64,000 nucleotides of DNA, taken from contig NZ_AJLN01000143.1 in NCBI RefSeq assembly GCF_000317285.1, positions 20,182-84,181 on the forward strand, written 5' to 3'. The stretch is from Chlorogloeopsis fritschii PCC 6912 (GTDB lineage: Bacteria > Cyanobacteriota > Cyanobacteriia > Cyanobacteriales > Nostocaceae). Under the pieces are notes generated by a model. The model was not told the origin of the DNA and did no database searches. It was given only the letters and a program-made list of their open reading frames with translations. Position numbers and translations under genes: made by a program. Each line of letters opens with the position of its first letter. The first letter of the stretch is position 1. Positions 16,393 through 25,207 of this stretch are shown in pieces.

Positions 16393-16962
16393 ATGAACCG
16401 AGTAACAATGATGGAACCTGCAAGCGCTACAAACGGATGGGTTAACACAATCGATTCTAAAAATCCAGAAGTCATTGCCAAAGCATCTCGCATCATAGCA
16501 AATAATATTTATTGCACTTTATCTACTTGTTGTGCAGATGGTTCTCCTTGGGTATCGCCTTTGTTTTTTGCCTATGATGATAACTTGAATATCTATTGGA
16601 GTTCGGCAATCGTATCAAAGCATTCGCAGAACATATACAACAATGGCAGAGTCGCGATCGCTATTTTTAATTCGAGCGTTTCAGAAGGCACACCAGAAGG
16701 ATTGTATTTGTATGGAACTGCATCTGAACTAAAGCGAGAAGAAACAGAAAAAGTGATGAAGCTACTTGTAAATCGGGCAAGAAGACAAGTGAATCGAACA
16801 ATAGCAGATTATTTAGATGATTCACCCCGCAGGATTTATCAATTTCAACCTCAAGAAGTTTGGGTAAGTGGCGATCGCTTGCCTATTGATAATAGCAATG
16901 TATTAGTTGACACAAAAACTCAGGTAAATTTGTTAGAATTGCGAAACTCAAAATTGATTTAA
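16393..16962 (+). CDS. Pyridoxamine 5'-phosphate oxidase family protein
   Basis: A 189-residue split-barrel flavin-binding protein. The N-terminal half has the usual sheet with YCTLSTCCADGSPWVSPLFF, then SAIVSKHSQNIYNNGRVAIA (a flavin phosphate-binding SKHxxN element) and GLYLYGTASEL. The C-terminal end RIYQFQPQEVWVSGD resembles general-stress or F420/FMN oxidoreductase relatives. Substrate and cofactor are not certain; classical PdxH function is unlikely given the short C terminus. Confidence 0.75.
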   Translation: MNRVTMMEPASATNGWVNTIDSKNPEVIAKASRIIANNIYCTLSTCCADGSPWVSPLFFAYDDNLNIYWSSAIVSKHSQNIYNNGRVAIAIFNSSVSEGTPEGLYLYGTASELKREETEKVMKLLVNRARRQVNRTIADYLDDSPRRIYQFQPQEVWVSGDRLPIDNSNVLVDTKTQVNLLELRNSKLI

Positions 16963-17061
16963 CCCATATTAATTAAAGATTGCAGCGCTATAAAAGCCCA
17001 ATCTGTTAGCTGTACGTCGGATAACTGAGAAACCGAAGTAACTTCAGCCCTCAATCACTCA

Positions 17062-17292
17062 TTGAGTGTGAGCCAGATTGATAGCTACTATTCCATTAGT
17101 CAGATGCGATCGCTACAGCAATGGTATAGTCTAACGCCTATGACAGGTTTCTTGACAAAAGATGCCAAGGCACAGTTTGGTAGACTGGTTGGTTTAGCCA
17201 TAGCGCCAGATGGTTCGCTGTTATTCGCCGACGATACTAATGGCGTAATTTATCGCGTGTCCTACACAGGTACAAAACCATCGCCTCGTTAG
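17062..17292 (+). pseudogene. 3' remnant of a PQQ/sorbosone-type dehydrogenase
   Basis: The last 45 residues (GFLTKDAKAQFGRLVGLAIA, then PDGSLLFADDTNGVIYRVSY) match the C-terminal blade of soluble aldose/sorbosone dehydrogenases, which are normally 400 or more residues. The part before it is not recognisable and no upstream frame continues it, so the gene is a decayed fragment. Confidence 0.6.
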
Positions 17293-17543
17293 CGATCGCA
17301 GCAAAATTACTTCACTCTCTACTCATGCAATTCTAGATTCTAGTCACTTTTTAATCACATTTACTTTCAACACTAAATATATAGCAGTTCTAAATGATTA
17401 GTGAGATATTGTGTTTGAATTATCTTTCTTTAGGTCTGATCTAATGATGTTTGTCACAAAAATTTTACAACTCAAATAGGATTGCTATACATACAATTTG
17501 TCCTCTACTAATTAATCACTACTTGAAAAAGGGAGGGATGATT

Positions 17544-17895
17544 ATGGCAGGTCTTATTCTTACCTGGTTAGTCACTGCTGTGAGCTTTTTGATTATTTCT
17601 AGACTACCATTTTTGGGAATTGAAATAGATGGATTTGGCAAAGCAGCAATTACTGCCATAGTTTTTGGTATTCTTAATGCTATTTTGCTGCCAATTCTCA
17701 CTTTTGTTCTTACCATTCATTATCCTAACCATAGGATTGTTTTTCTTTATTTTAAATGCCATCATTTTTGGCTTGGCAGCTGCGCTCGTACCAGGATTTA
17801 GGTTACGTTATGGATTTTGGAGTGCTTTATTAGGTTCAATCGCCCTAGCAATTATTAACTCAATTCTGCTGAGATTGGTAGCTCAATTTGCTTGA
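17544..17895 (+). pseudogene. Phage holin family (four-helix) membrane protein, frameshifted
   Basis: The family is a small cyanobacterial membrane protein of about 115 residues. The first frame gives the normal start (MAGLILTWLVTAVSFLIISR) and helices 1-2 up to ILLPILTFVL, with GGGAGGG before the ATG at 17544. From about 17712 the match continues in the next frame (FIILTIGLFFFILNAIIFGL, AAALVPGFRLRYGFWSALLG) to a stop at 17895. One surplus base near 17705-17725 explains the break. It may be a true mutation or an assembly error. Confidence 0.7.
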
Positions 17896-17940
17896 ACAAA
17901 AGTAATATTTCTAGCAATTTTATAATTAAAAATTTCAAGT

Positions 17941-18756
17941 ATGATGAAATCATTTTTTTTACGACCAATTATTTGGTTTTTCACAGGTATTTTATTAGTA
18001 TCTACCCTGTTTGCTTGTCAACCTCAACAGGTAGCAGAGACGCCCACAACAAACACTACAGCTACTCCCATACAAACGACTGCACCTGTTACAGATACGC
18101 GTCCCATTGCTTTTTTAGATCGCCAACTTAGTGCAAATCCTGCCCAGTTGCCACCATTACCTTATCCCTATAACGCCCTAGAGAAAGCTATTGATGCAGA
18201 AACAATGAAACTGCATCATGACAGACATCATGCAACTTATGTCGAGAATCTCAATAATGCCTTAAACCAGTATCCTCAACTGCAAGATCGAAGCGTAGAA
18301 GCATTGCTGCGCGATCTCAATAGTGTACCTGAAGATATCCGCACAACAGTACGCAACAATGGCGGCGGTCACCTTAACCATACAATATTCTGGCAAATTA
18401 TGAGTCCTCAAGGTGGCGTAGAACCAACAGGAGAAATTGCCCAAGAAATTAACCAAACCTTTGGCAGTTTTGAGGAATTTAGAAAACAGTTTAATGAAGC
18501 GGGAGGCGATCGCTTTGGTAGTGGTTGGGTTTGGCTAGTGCGCAATCCTCAAGGACAGTTGCAAATTACAAGTACACCTAATCAAGATAGCCCAATTACG
18601 GAAGGTTCTTATCCAATTATGGGTAATGATGTTTGGGAACATGCCTATTACCTCAGATACCAAAATCGCCGCGCTGAATATTTGAATAATTGGTGGAACG
18701 TCGTCAATTGGCAAGAAATCAATAGACGCGCCCAAGCTTCACGTCAACAGAGTTAA
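17941..18756 (+). CDS. sodA: Manganese-type superoxide dismutase with lipoprotein/membrane anchor
   Basis: Converts superoxide to peroxide and oxygen. Residues 1-27 form a hydrophobic leader ending in STLFAC, a good lipobox, followed by a Thr/Pro-rich linker, so the enzyme is attached to the outer face of a membrane (periplasm or thylakoid lumen). The catalytic part (about 64-265) holds the metal ligands in [23 protein letters not shown] and [22 protein letters not shown] and [10 protein letters not shown] are Mn-type rather than Fe-type features. It precedes a ferric-reductase-like gene by 12 bases. Confidence 0.92.
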   Translation: MMKSFFLRPIIWFFTGILLVSTLFACQPQQVAETPTTNTTATPIQTTAPVTDTRPIAFLDRQLSANPAQLPPLPYPYNALEKAIDAETMKLHHDRHHATYVENLNNALNQYPQLQDRSVEALLRDLNSVPEDIRTTVRNNGGGHLNHTIFWQIMSPQGGVEPTGEIAQEINQTFGSFEEFRKQFNEAGGDRFGSGWVWLVRNPQGQLQITSTPNQDSPITEGSYPIMGNDVWEHAYYLRYQNRRAEYLNNWWNVVNWQEINRRAQASRQQS

Positions 18757-18768
18757 AAAAGGTGGCTT

Positions 18769-20106
18769 ATGAGAAGTTTGTTAATGCATAGTCCGGTTGT
18801 CATTGCAGCTGGCTGGATTGGGGCATATTTGTTCATCACCCTCTTACCCTTATTAATTCTGCTCATCTATCCCCCACTAACAGGAGGAGGTGTTTGGACT
18901 GACTTTTCGGTTGCTTTGGGTTTCATTGCTTTGGCTATGATGGCATTGCAATTTGCTCTTACTGCCCGTATTAATCGTGTAGAAGCTTCCTACGGTATTG
19001 ATATTATCCTCCAGTTTCACCGCTACATCTCGTTGGTAGCATTTGCATTCATTCTCATCCATCCGCTGATTTTGTTCATAGTCCAGCCAGAAACACTACA
19101 ACTATTAAACGTTTTTACAGCGCCGTGGCGAGCTAGAATGGCCGTTACGGCAACTTTGGCGTTGATAGCACTAGTTGTTACTACTATCTGGCGACAGCAA
19201 CTGAAGATACCTTACGAACCCTGGCGCACTTCTCATGGAGTTTTGGCAGTCTTAACAGTTGGTTTGGGATTAGGACACGCTATCGGTGTGGGTAATTACT
19301 TAGGACTGTTTTGGAAGGCTGTATTGTGGACAGCGATCGCTCTCGTCGCCCTGTGGTTGCTAGTTTATGTGCGTCTGGTGAAACCTTGGTTCATGCTCAA
19401 AAAACCATATCTAGTAGAGGAAGTACGACCCGAACGCGGTAATGTATGGACACTTGCACTAAGACCGAGAGGACACGAAGGTTTTCGCTTCCAACCCGGA
19501 CAATTTGCCTGGATTACCCTCGACATATCTCCATTTCGGATGCGAGAACATCCCTTTTCCATGTCTTCTAGTGGAGAACACCCTGAGAAAATAGAGTTCA
19601 GTATCAAAGCTTTAGGAGACTTTACCAACACCATCAAAGACGTCAAACCAGGAACAAAAGCTTTTTTAGATGGGCCATACGGAGTATTTACCACAGATCG
19701 ATATGAAGATTCAGCCGGTTTTGTTCTAATTGCTGGGGGTATCGGCATTACACCGATAATCAGTATGCTGGTAACTGCTGCCGAACGTAAAGATGATCGC
19801 CCCTACTTAGTAATTTATGCCAGCAAAACTTGGGATGATGTCACCTTTCGCGAAGAACTAGAAGATTTGAAGAAAAAGCTAGACTTAAATATCATCCATG
19901 TTCTAAGAGAACCACCCGAAGACTGGTCAGGAGAAAAAGGCTATGTAGACAAGGAACTTTTGGAGCGATACATACCCAAACGACGCGCCACACGGCAATA
20001 CTTTATCTGTGCATCGCCCAAGATGATGGATCAAGTAGAATTAGCTTTACATGACCTTGGAGTTCCACCTACGAACATTCATATGGAACACTTCAATCTT
20101 GTTTAA
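18769..20106 (+). CDS. NOX-like ferric reductase / ferredoxin-reductase family membrane protein
   Basis: Residues 1-215 form about six membrane helices of the ferric-reductase-like domain with four histidines positioned to hold two hemes (QFHRYIS, ILIHPLI, RTSHGVL, GLGHAIG). Residues 220-445 form an FAD/NAD(P) module: REHPFSMSS binds FAD, and LIAGGIGITPIISML and ICASPKMMDQVE bind the nicotinamide nucleotide. Electrons would move from NAD(P)H inside to an acceptor outside (ferric iron or oxygen). Its 12-base spacing after the exported superoxide dismutase suggests an operon dealing with superoxide or iron at the membrane. Confidence 0.85.
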   Translation: MRSLLMHSPVVIAAGWIGAYLFITLLPLLILLIYPPLTGGGVWTDFSVALGFIALAMMALQFALTARINRVEASYGIDIILQFHRYISLVAFAFILIHPLILFIVQPETLQLLNVFTAPWRARMAVTATLALIALVVTTIWRQQLKIPYEPWRTSHGVLAVLTVGLGLGHAIGVGNYLGLFWKAVLWTAIALVALWLLVYVRLVKPWFMLKKPYLVEEVRPERGNVWTLALRPRGHEGFRFQPGQFAWITLDISPFRMREHPFSMSSSGEHPEKIEFSIKALGDFTNTIKDVKPGTKAFLDGPYGVFTTDRYEDSAGFVLIAGGIGITPIISMLVTAAERKDDRPYLVIYASKTWDDVTFREELEDLKKKLDLNIIHVLREPPEDWSGEKGYVDKELLERYIPKRRATRQYFICASPKMMDQVELALHDLGVPPTNIHMEHFNLV

Positions 20107-20217
20107 TTGAGTTCAGAACGGCGAATTGATGTCGAAGATATTCCCTAAATCAGAGATATTTATGTTAAACCCGCACATATAGTATTTAGTAGTAAATTTG
20201 CGCAACCAATAATAACT

Positions 20218-20367
20218 ATGCGTTATAGCATCATGCTTCAAATTGTCACAGGCATCACCCTAATTTTACTTGGGGGTGGAGCTTTGTTCGCTTGGATACA
20301 AAACCGTCCCGTAGAAACTACAGAAGTAAATGGAAATAGAAATCTAACTACAATTTCCTCAGATTAG
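20218..20367 (+). CDS. Small single-helix membrane protein, 49 residues
   Basis: The ATG at 20218 opens MRYSIMLQIVTGITLILLGG and ends with a polar tail rich in Asn and Thr. One membrane helix (about 6-25) is clear. It lies between the ferric-reductase-like gene and the frameshifted gene, three bases before the latter's ATG, which favours a real small gene. Function unknown. Confidence 0.5.
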   Translation: MRYSIMLQIVTGITLILLGGGALFAWIQNRPVETTEVNGNRNLTTISSD

Positions 20368-20370
20368 ACA

Positions 20371-21817
20371 ATGGCAAAGTATACACCTCATTTTGAACGC
20401 CAACATCTTTGTCGAGAACGCCTCATTGCGATTATCGCCCTAATCAACTTGGTGTTAGTTTTTTTTTAACGCTAGCTACCTATATGCACGGGATTTTTAC
20501 CTACAAACTATCCCTGGACTTACCCGTTTTTACGATCCAATTAAGGGTATAAAACCTCATCCAGAAACTGTTAATTATCTAAAGCAGGTAGAAGCTTTAG
20601 AAGCACAGGTTGTGGCAACTGGATTGCAATCACCCCAAGTAGAAAATCAACTGGCACAAATGCGCCAAAGTAGTCTGCAAATAATTGAAGATAACCCATT
20701 TGCAGTAGGGAATAAAAGTAAAATTTTAGAAAAAGTTAAAGAAGAACTTCGACAAAGAACAGATGAAAACTTTGCTCGTGATGCTTTTACAACTTTTTGG
20801 AGTTCGGCTTACTTGCAGAGTAGAGGTTGGCAGCAAGAAATTAATTTTTGGAATTCTCAAATTCGCCCTTTAATTCAAACCAATTTCTATCGAGATATTA
20901 ATAGATTTGGAAAATTTGTCGATTATTTTTGGCTACTCGACCTGTCATTTGTCATCGTATTTGCTCTCGATTTATTAACACGTATCCACTTTATTAAACG
21001 CCGTCATCCTGAAATAGGTTGGTTTCGAGCGCTATTGCGACGCTGGTATGATATTTTCTTGTTGTTGCCATTTTGGCGATGGCTGCGAGTAATTCCTGTA
21101 ACAATTCGTCTTTATCAAACAGATTTATTAAATCTAGAACCTGTAAGAGCAGAAGCTCAACGTGATTTTGTCATCAGCTTTGCCGCAGAATTGACAGAAA
21201 TGGTAGGTATTCAGGTAATCGATCAAATCCAAGCATCGATTCAACGCGGAGATGTAACCACCTGGTTGTTTCATCCTGAGTCTCGCCAACCTTATGTGCA
21301 GGTCAATAATACAAATGAAGTTCACGCACTCACTACCCGTCTAGTTAATGTTAGTGTTTATGATGTTCTTCCAAAAGTGCAACCAGACATTGAAGACTTA
21401 TTGCACCATAGCATTACTAGCACTCTTAACCAATTGCCAGCTTGGCAACAATTGCAGTACTTTCCTGGTTTGAACAATTTCCCATCTCAACTAACAGAAA
21501 ATTTGTCAAAATCCGTATCTCAAATCGCATACAAAAATTTGATTAATGTCATAGAAGATCCAGTTTTAGCAGAGATTACTTCCCGCTTAGGTAGTAATTT
21601 TCGTGAGGCGTTAGAAAAAGAGTTACAGAAAAAACACAATGTTCAGGAAATTCAAACTTTACTGATAGATTTACTGGAAGAAATCAAAATTAATTACGTT
21701 AAAGGCATTCAAGAAGTTGGAATTGAACAACTCATTGATGAGGCCGAGCAATTACATTACAGAATTAAATCTTACTCTAAGATAGCCTCTGGTTCTATTG
21801 TTAAGAAAAGCAACTAA
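20371..21817 (+). pseudogene. Conserved membrane protein interrupted at a T9 tract
   Basis: The natural start is ATG 20371 (MAKYTPHFERQHLCRERLIA, then a membrane helix). It runs into TAA at 20467-20469 just within a run of nine T (20459-20467). With eight T the frame continues without a break into NASYLYARDFYLQTIPGLTR and the long frame that ends at 21817, giving about 481 residues. The rest holds a further hydrophobic segment (WLLDLSFVIVFALDLL), a WYDIFLLLPFWRWLRVIPV stretch, then soluble helical sequence. Family not recognised. It may be a mutation, a homopolymer sequencing error or a slippage site. Confidence 0.7.
20459..20467 (+). other. T9 slippery tract
   Basis: Nine T in a row at the point where two reading frames of one protein meet. 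Loss of one T restores the frame (VFF-N). Such tracts are prone to transcriptional slippage as well as sequencing error. Confidence 0.8.
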
Positions 21818-21823
21818 TAATGT

Positions 21824-22597
21824 TTAGTCTATAGGCAAGTTATTCGGATCAATGCCCTGAGATTGCAAAAAGGCTATGAGCTTTTCTTTTTGCTGACGCT
21901 CTTGTTCGGCGCGCTGACGCTCTTGTTCGGCGCGCTGGCGTTCTTGTTCAATCAATTCCACTGCCCACGGTAACAAATTACCTGTCCGCTCCCACCACCG
22001 CAACCAATAACCAGTTCGGGCTTCTTTTGTTCCTTGCCAAGTTCCCAAAAATAAGCCCATTGAATCAACCCAATGACGACCATTTTCATCTGGCAGTTTT
22101 AGTTCATAGCGTCTATTTTCTAGTTGATAAAATTCCAACAAACCAACCTTAGGGTCAAAAATTACATATATGGGAGCCTGCAAAATTTGCTCGTAAAAAA
22201 ACCATTTTCCTGGTGGATAGGTTCGTTTTACCGAATATTCTTCCCCCTGATTATCAGATAAAAATTCCATCACCACCGCAGGCACATCCCCTTCTAAATT
22301 GGGGGTGTAGCTTTTGCGTTCTCCTAAAACTTGATTTACGCAAGGAACATAAAGCCAATCCGGTGCTTTAACAATAAATTGCCCATTTACAGTCGCGCAA
22401 AGACCAAAATTGGAAGCAATCAACATCTGGGGTTGGATGAAACCACTGATTTCTAAACTTTCACGCAAAGCACCAGCCAAAATTGGCTGACCTGTATTTT
22501 CCACTGGTTCATCCTCTAATTGAAAATCGTCGGGCAATGCTTCCCACGATATTACCAGTTCAGTTGGCGATTTAGTTGCACCAAGTTGGGTTGCCAT
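21824..22597 (-). CDS. Uma2 family endonuclease-like protein (DUF820)
   Basis: DUF820/Uma2 proteins have a PD-(D/E)xK nuclease fold and are greatly expanded in cyanobacteria; their cellular role is unknown. Family traits here are PDWLYVPCV, VPAVVMEFLSD (the acidic strand) and APIYVIFDPKVGLLEFYQL. The C terminus ends in a coiled coil with EQERQRA repeated, encoded by two exact and one degenerate 21-base units at 21892-21954. The frame is open to 22729, but ATG 22597 (MATQLGATKSP) is the usual Uma2 beginning with AAAGGCAG upstream and is chosen. Confidence 0.82.
   Translation of the reverse strand: MATQLGATKSPTELVISWEALPDDFQLEDEPVENTGQPILAGALRESLEISGFIQPQMLIASNFGLCATVNGQFIVKAPDWLYVPCVNQVLGERKSYTPNLEGDVPAVVMEFLSDNQGEEYSVKRTYPPGKWFFYEQILQAPIYVIFDPKVGLLEFYQLENRRYELKLPDENGRHWVDSMGLFLGTWQGTKEARTGYWLRWWERTGNLLPWAVELIEQERQRAEQERQRAEQERQQKEKLIAFLQSQGIDPNNLPID
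21892..21954. repeat. 21-bp coding tandem repeat in the Uma2 gene
   Basis: Two perfect copies and one diverged copy of a 21-base unit, reading GCTGACGCTCTTGTTCGGCG plus C on the plus strand, translate to the heptad ERQRAEQ of the terminal coiled coil. Confidence 0.85.
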
Positions 22598-22874
22598 AAA
22601 GACTGCCTTTGGTCGATTTGTTTTTATTTTATCGTTGTCAGTTGGTGTCATACTAATTCGTACAGGAAGCTTTGCTGCTGTATTCAAAAGGAAGTTTGGT
22701 ATTACACCCAGTGAGTGTTTGTCAGGCAAAAAGAATATTTTTGGCGGATCGTGTCGTTTCGCAGATGTAATGCCGTTTTACACTAGACTTACCCAATAAT
22801 ACCTCTCTACACTAAGCCTGATTGCAATTATCTACATATCTCCGGCAAAATACTTCCCAAACCGTTCGCAATGT

Positions 22875-23516
22875 ATGACTATTCTAAGCACTTTGCTCTC
22901 CTTATTTCCTGCTTTGGTAATATTAATGGCATTCATATCTTTCCTCTTTATTTGCTTTCTACCAAGTATATTTAGTGTTGCTGCTTTGTTTTTTTCTTTG
23001 TATGTATTTCCCTTGTTAGTATACAAAATACATGAAAAGTTTTACCCTCTTCAAGAAGGAATCAGCTATTTACTAGGTAAAAATTACTCTCCTTGGTGGG
23101 GCACTCATCAAATACAAATTATATATATTACCTTTCCGGCATTAGAGGCTGGATTGCGCCTCATTCCTGGTGCTTTTTCTTTCTGGCTAAGGTTGTGGGG
23201 AGCAAAAGTTGGTAAAAATGTTTATTGGACACCCCATCTCGAAATTGCCGATCGCTCGTTATTAGAAATAGGTGATAATGTAGTTTTTGGTCATAGAATC
23301 GGTATTTATTCCCATGTTATCAAACCTAAAAAACAAGACTTAATGTTGTATGTTAAAAAAGTAAAAATTGGCAGTAATGTGTTTTTGGGAGCTGGCTCTT
23401 ATATTGGCCCTGGCGTGCAAATTGTAGATGAAAATTTTGTAGCTGCTGGTAGCTATTTGTATCCAAATCAAGTAGTGAAAAATATCTCAAACACGGTAAC
23501 AGGGTTAGGGGAATAG
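22875..23516 (+). CDS. Hexapeptide-repeat acyltransferase with N-terminal membrane segment
   Basis: A 213-residue protein. Residues 1-60 are strongly hydrophobic (two membrane helices). The rest is a left-handed beta-helix of the LbetaH type, seen from WGAKVGKNVYWTPHLEIADR through LEIGDNVVFGHRIGIYSH to KIGSNVFLGAGSYIGPGVQI. Such enzymes move an acyl group (often acetyl) to sugars or lipids. The acceptor is unknown and there is no glycosyltransferase next to it. Confidence 0.75.
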   Translation: MTILSTLLSLFPALVILMAFISFLFICFLPSIFSVAALFFSLYVFPLLVYKIHEKFYPLQEGISYLLGKNYSPWWGTHQIQIIYITFPALEAGLRLIPGAFSFWLRLWGAKVGKNVYWTPHLEIADRSLLEIGDNVVFGHRIGIYSHVIKPKKQDLMLYVKKVKIGSNVFLGAGSYIGPGVQIVDENFVAAGSYLYPNQVVKNISNTVTGLGE

Positions 23517-23539
23517 GAAATAGAATATATGATTTATCA

Positions 23540-24283
23540 TTATCTTCTAGTTGAGAGGGGTCTAAAACCCTTACTTGTCCCATATCGTACAGTCCGAAAT
23601 TCTACGTGATTTGTGCTGGGATTGTAGAGAGTATATGTTGCTTCTCCTGGAGTCTTTCCAACGTTGCCTACCCCAATGATTTGACGTGGGGTGAGGTTGA
23701 CTGTTTGGGGAGATGCTTTACTATCAAGGGTTGTAACTCTTGCGGTGATGGAACCTGCTTGCAGTTGATATTGAAAAGTTAAACCAGAACGACCGCAAAA
23801 TAAATTATGAGCTTGCATTCGCATGAGGCGATCGCACATAATTATTGGAGAAGTTTCTGGGGTGAGTTCCTCATCTACAGATACCGTTGTGCCATGAATT
23901 AACAAACAATCCAGTTCAAAAAACCCAAAATCAAGGCTTCTGATCCATTGCACAGTTTGACGTGAGACACACTCCCACAGCAATTTAACGGTTTCTACTC
24001 CATATTTTGCCATCAACTCAGTGGGTTCACCGATTGCACCAAGCCCATGCAAAATCAAACACTGTTCTTCCCACCATCCTTTGCAAACCAAAGGTTCTAA
24101 TTCTCCAAATTGGGGTTGACGTACAAGTTCTATCAACTGTTCAGATTCTCGTGTTGGCCCCACTATATCGCCAAGAATATATAATGCTTCAATTGAACGA
24201 ATTTGACGCTGAATATCTGTCATTACTGCTTTATAAGCTGCCAAATTACCTTCAATTCCACTTAAAATTGCCCATTTAGTCAT
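23540..24283 (-). CDS. Degenerate calcineurin-like phosphoesterase (probable pseudoenzyme)
   Basis: A 247-residue relative of bacterial metallophosphoesterases (SDIHGN...GDxVGYGP...GNHD...GHTH). The scaffold is clear (LSGIEGNLAAYKAV, YILGDIVGPTRES, LFCGRSGL, IGVGNVGKTPGEATYTLY), but metal ligands are replaced: D-x-H is G-x-E, the GNHD region is GWWEEQ and GHTH is GRSG. It should not bind two metals. It is paralogous to the gene at 24395 and may work as its regulatory partner. The next copy of the GGGCGGGTTT repeat separates the two. Confidence 0.75.
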   Translation of the reverse strand: MTKWAILSGIEGNLAAYKAVMTDIQRQIRSIEALYILGDIVGPTRESEQLIELVRQPQFGELEPLVCKGWWEEQCLILHGLGAIGEPTELMAKYGVETVKLLWECVSRQTVQWIRSLDFGFFELDCLLIHGTTVSVDEELTPETSPIIMCDRLMRMQAHNLFCGRSGLTFQYQLQAGSITARVTTLDSKASPQTVNLTPRQIIGVGNVGKTPGEATYTLYNPSTNHVEFRTVRYGTSKGFRPLSTRR

Positions 24284-24319
24284 AAAAAAATAATTTGTTC
24301 TTACTAACCACTAACTACT

Positions 24320-24387
24320 GTACGGGCGGGTTTAGAAGATAAATTATCCGTTTGAACGGCAAGATTATCAACAAAACCCGCTCCTAC
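24320..24387. repeat. GGGCGGGTTT-ended inverted repeat, copy 3
   Basis: GTACGGGCGGGTTT at the left, AAAACCCGCTCCTAC at the right, with an inner region of about 40 bases. The flank CTAACTACT also precedes the copy at 9867. Confidence 0.75.
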
Positions 24388-24394
24388 TAACCCA

Positions 24395-25207
24395 TCACCT
24401 AGTACAAATATGAGTAGGATCGTCAGCCCTTTCTGCATATTCCAAACCATGCGCTAAACGCCAAGCAAAAATTGCAGGTAAGCCCTTTTCAATAATTGCT
24501 GCACAAGTTTTTTGGTAATTATAGGGTATTTCTCTGAGTGTTACTTCTTGAGTATTAATATCATAAATTACATAAGTTGCATTTGGTCGTCCATGCCGTG
24601 GTTCTCCGACTGAACCAACGTTGACTATCTGCTTCATTGAAGCATAAAATTTTTTTTGCTGTTCTTCTTTTCCTTTACTTTTAATACTAATTTTTAAGTT
24701 GACTGCATCTAATATACGAACATAAGGTACATGAGTATGTCCACAAAATAGAACATCTGCACCTGTAGAAAGAACTCTTTCTAATGCTAAAAAAGCATCT
24801 ACTTCTGGCAATAAATATTCATGGTTGCTATGGGGACTACCATGAACAAAAGTGAGATTGCCTTCACGTAAACTATAGGGTAATTCTGCTAAAAAATTGC
24901 GATTTTCTGAATTAATTTCTTTATTTGTCCACTCGTGAGCTAACTTGCCACGTTTTTCAGCTATTAATGACGGATAACTACACTCACAAGCATTTAAGCC
25001 CTCAACAATATCTTCATCCCAACAACCTACACAGGTGGGAATATTTAACGAGCGAATTTTTTCTACTACTTCATTAGGATAAGGGCCATAGCCAACTAAA
25101 TCACCCACACAAAAGATTTTTTCAGCTTTTTGTTGATCGATATCTAGCAAAACGGCATCTAAGGCTTCGATATTGCCGTGAATACAGGATATGACTGCTA
25201 TTTTCAC
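24395..25207 (-). CDS. Metallophosphoesterase family protein with altered metal site
   Basis: A 270-residue calcineurin-like protein. It keeps H10 (ISCIHGNIEALDAV), the central GDLVGYGPYPNEV, the later HGSPHSNHEYL and CGHTHVPYVR, but the first aspartate is cysteine (C8) and the GNHD motif is GCWDED. A weakened or different metal site is likely. Its start overlaps the stop of the P-loop gene upstream by four bases (ATGA type), so the two are one transcript and probably work together. Confidence 0.8.
   Translation of the reverse strand: MKIAVISCIHGNIEALDAVLLDIDQQKAEKIFCVGDLVGYGPYPNEVVEKIRSLNIPTCVGCWDEDIVEGLNACECSYPSLIAEKRGKLAHEWTNKEINSENRNFLAELPYSLREGNLTFVHGSPHSNHEYLLPEVDAFLALERVLSTGADVLFCGHTHVPYVRILDAVNLKISIKSKGKEEQQKKFYASMKQIVNVGSVGEPRHGRPNATYVIYDINTQEVTLREIPYNYQKTCAAIIEKGLPAIFAWRLAHGLEYAERADDPTHICTR

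Noticed and set aside
19365..19748. Open frame on the minus strand, 127 residues
   Set aside because: Shadow of the ferric-reductase-like gene.
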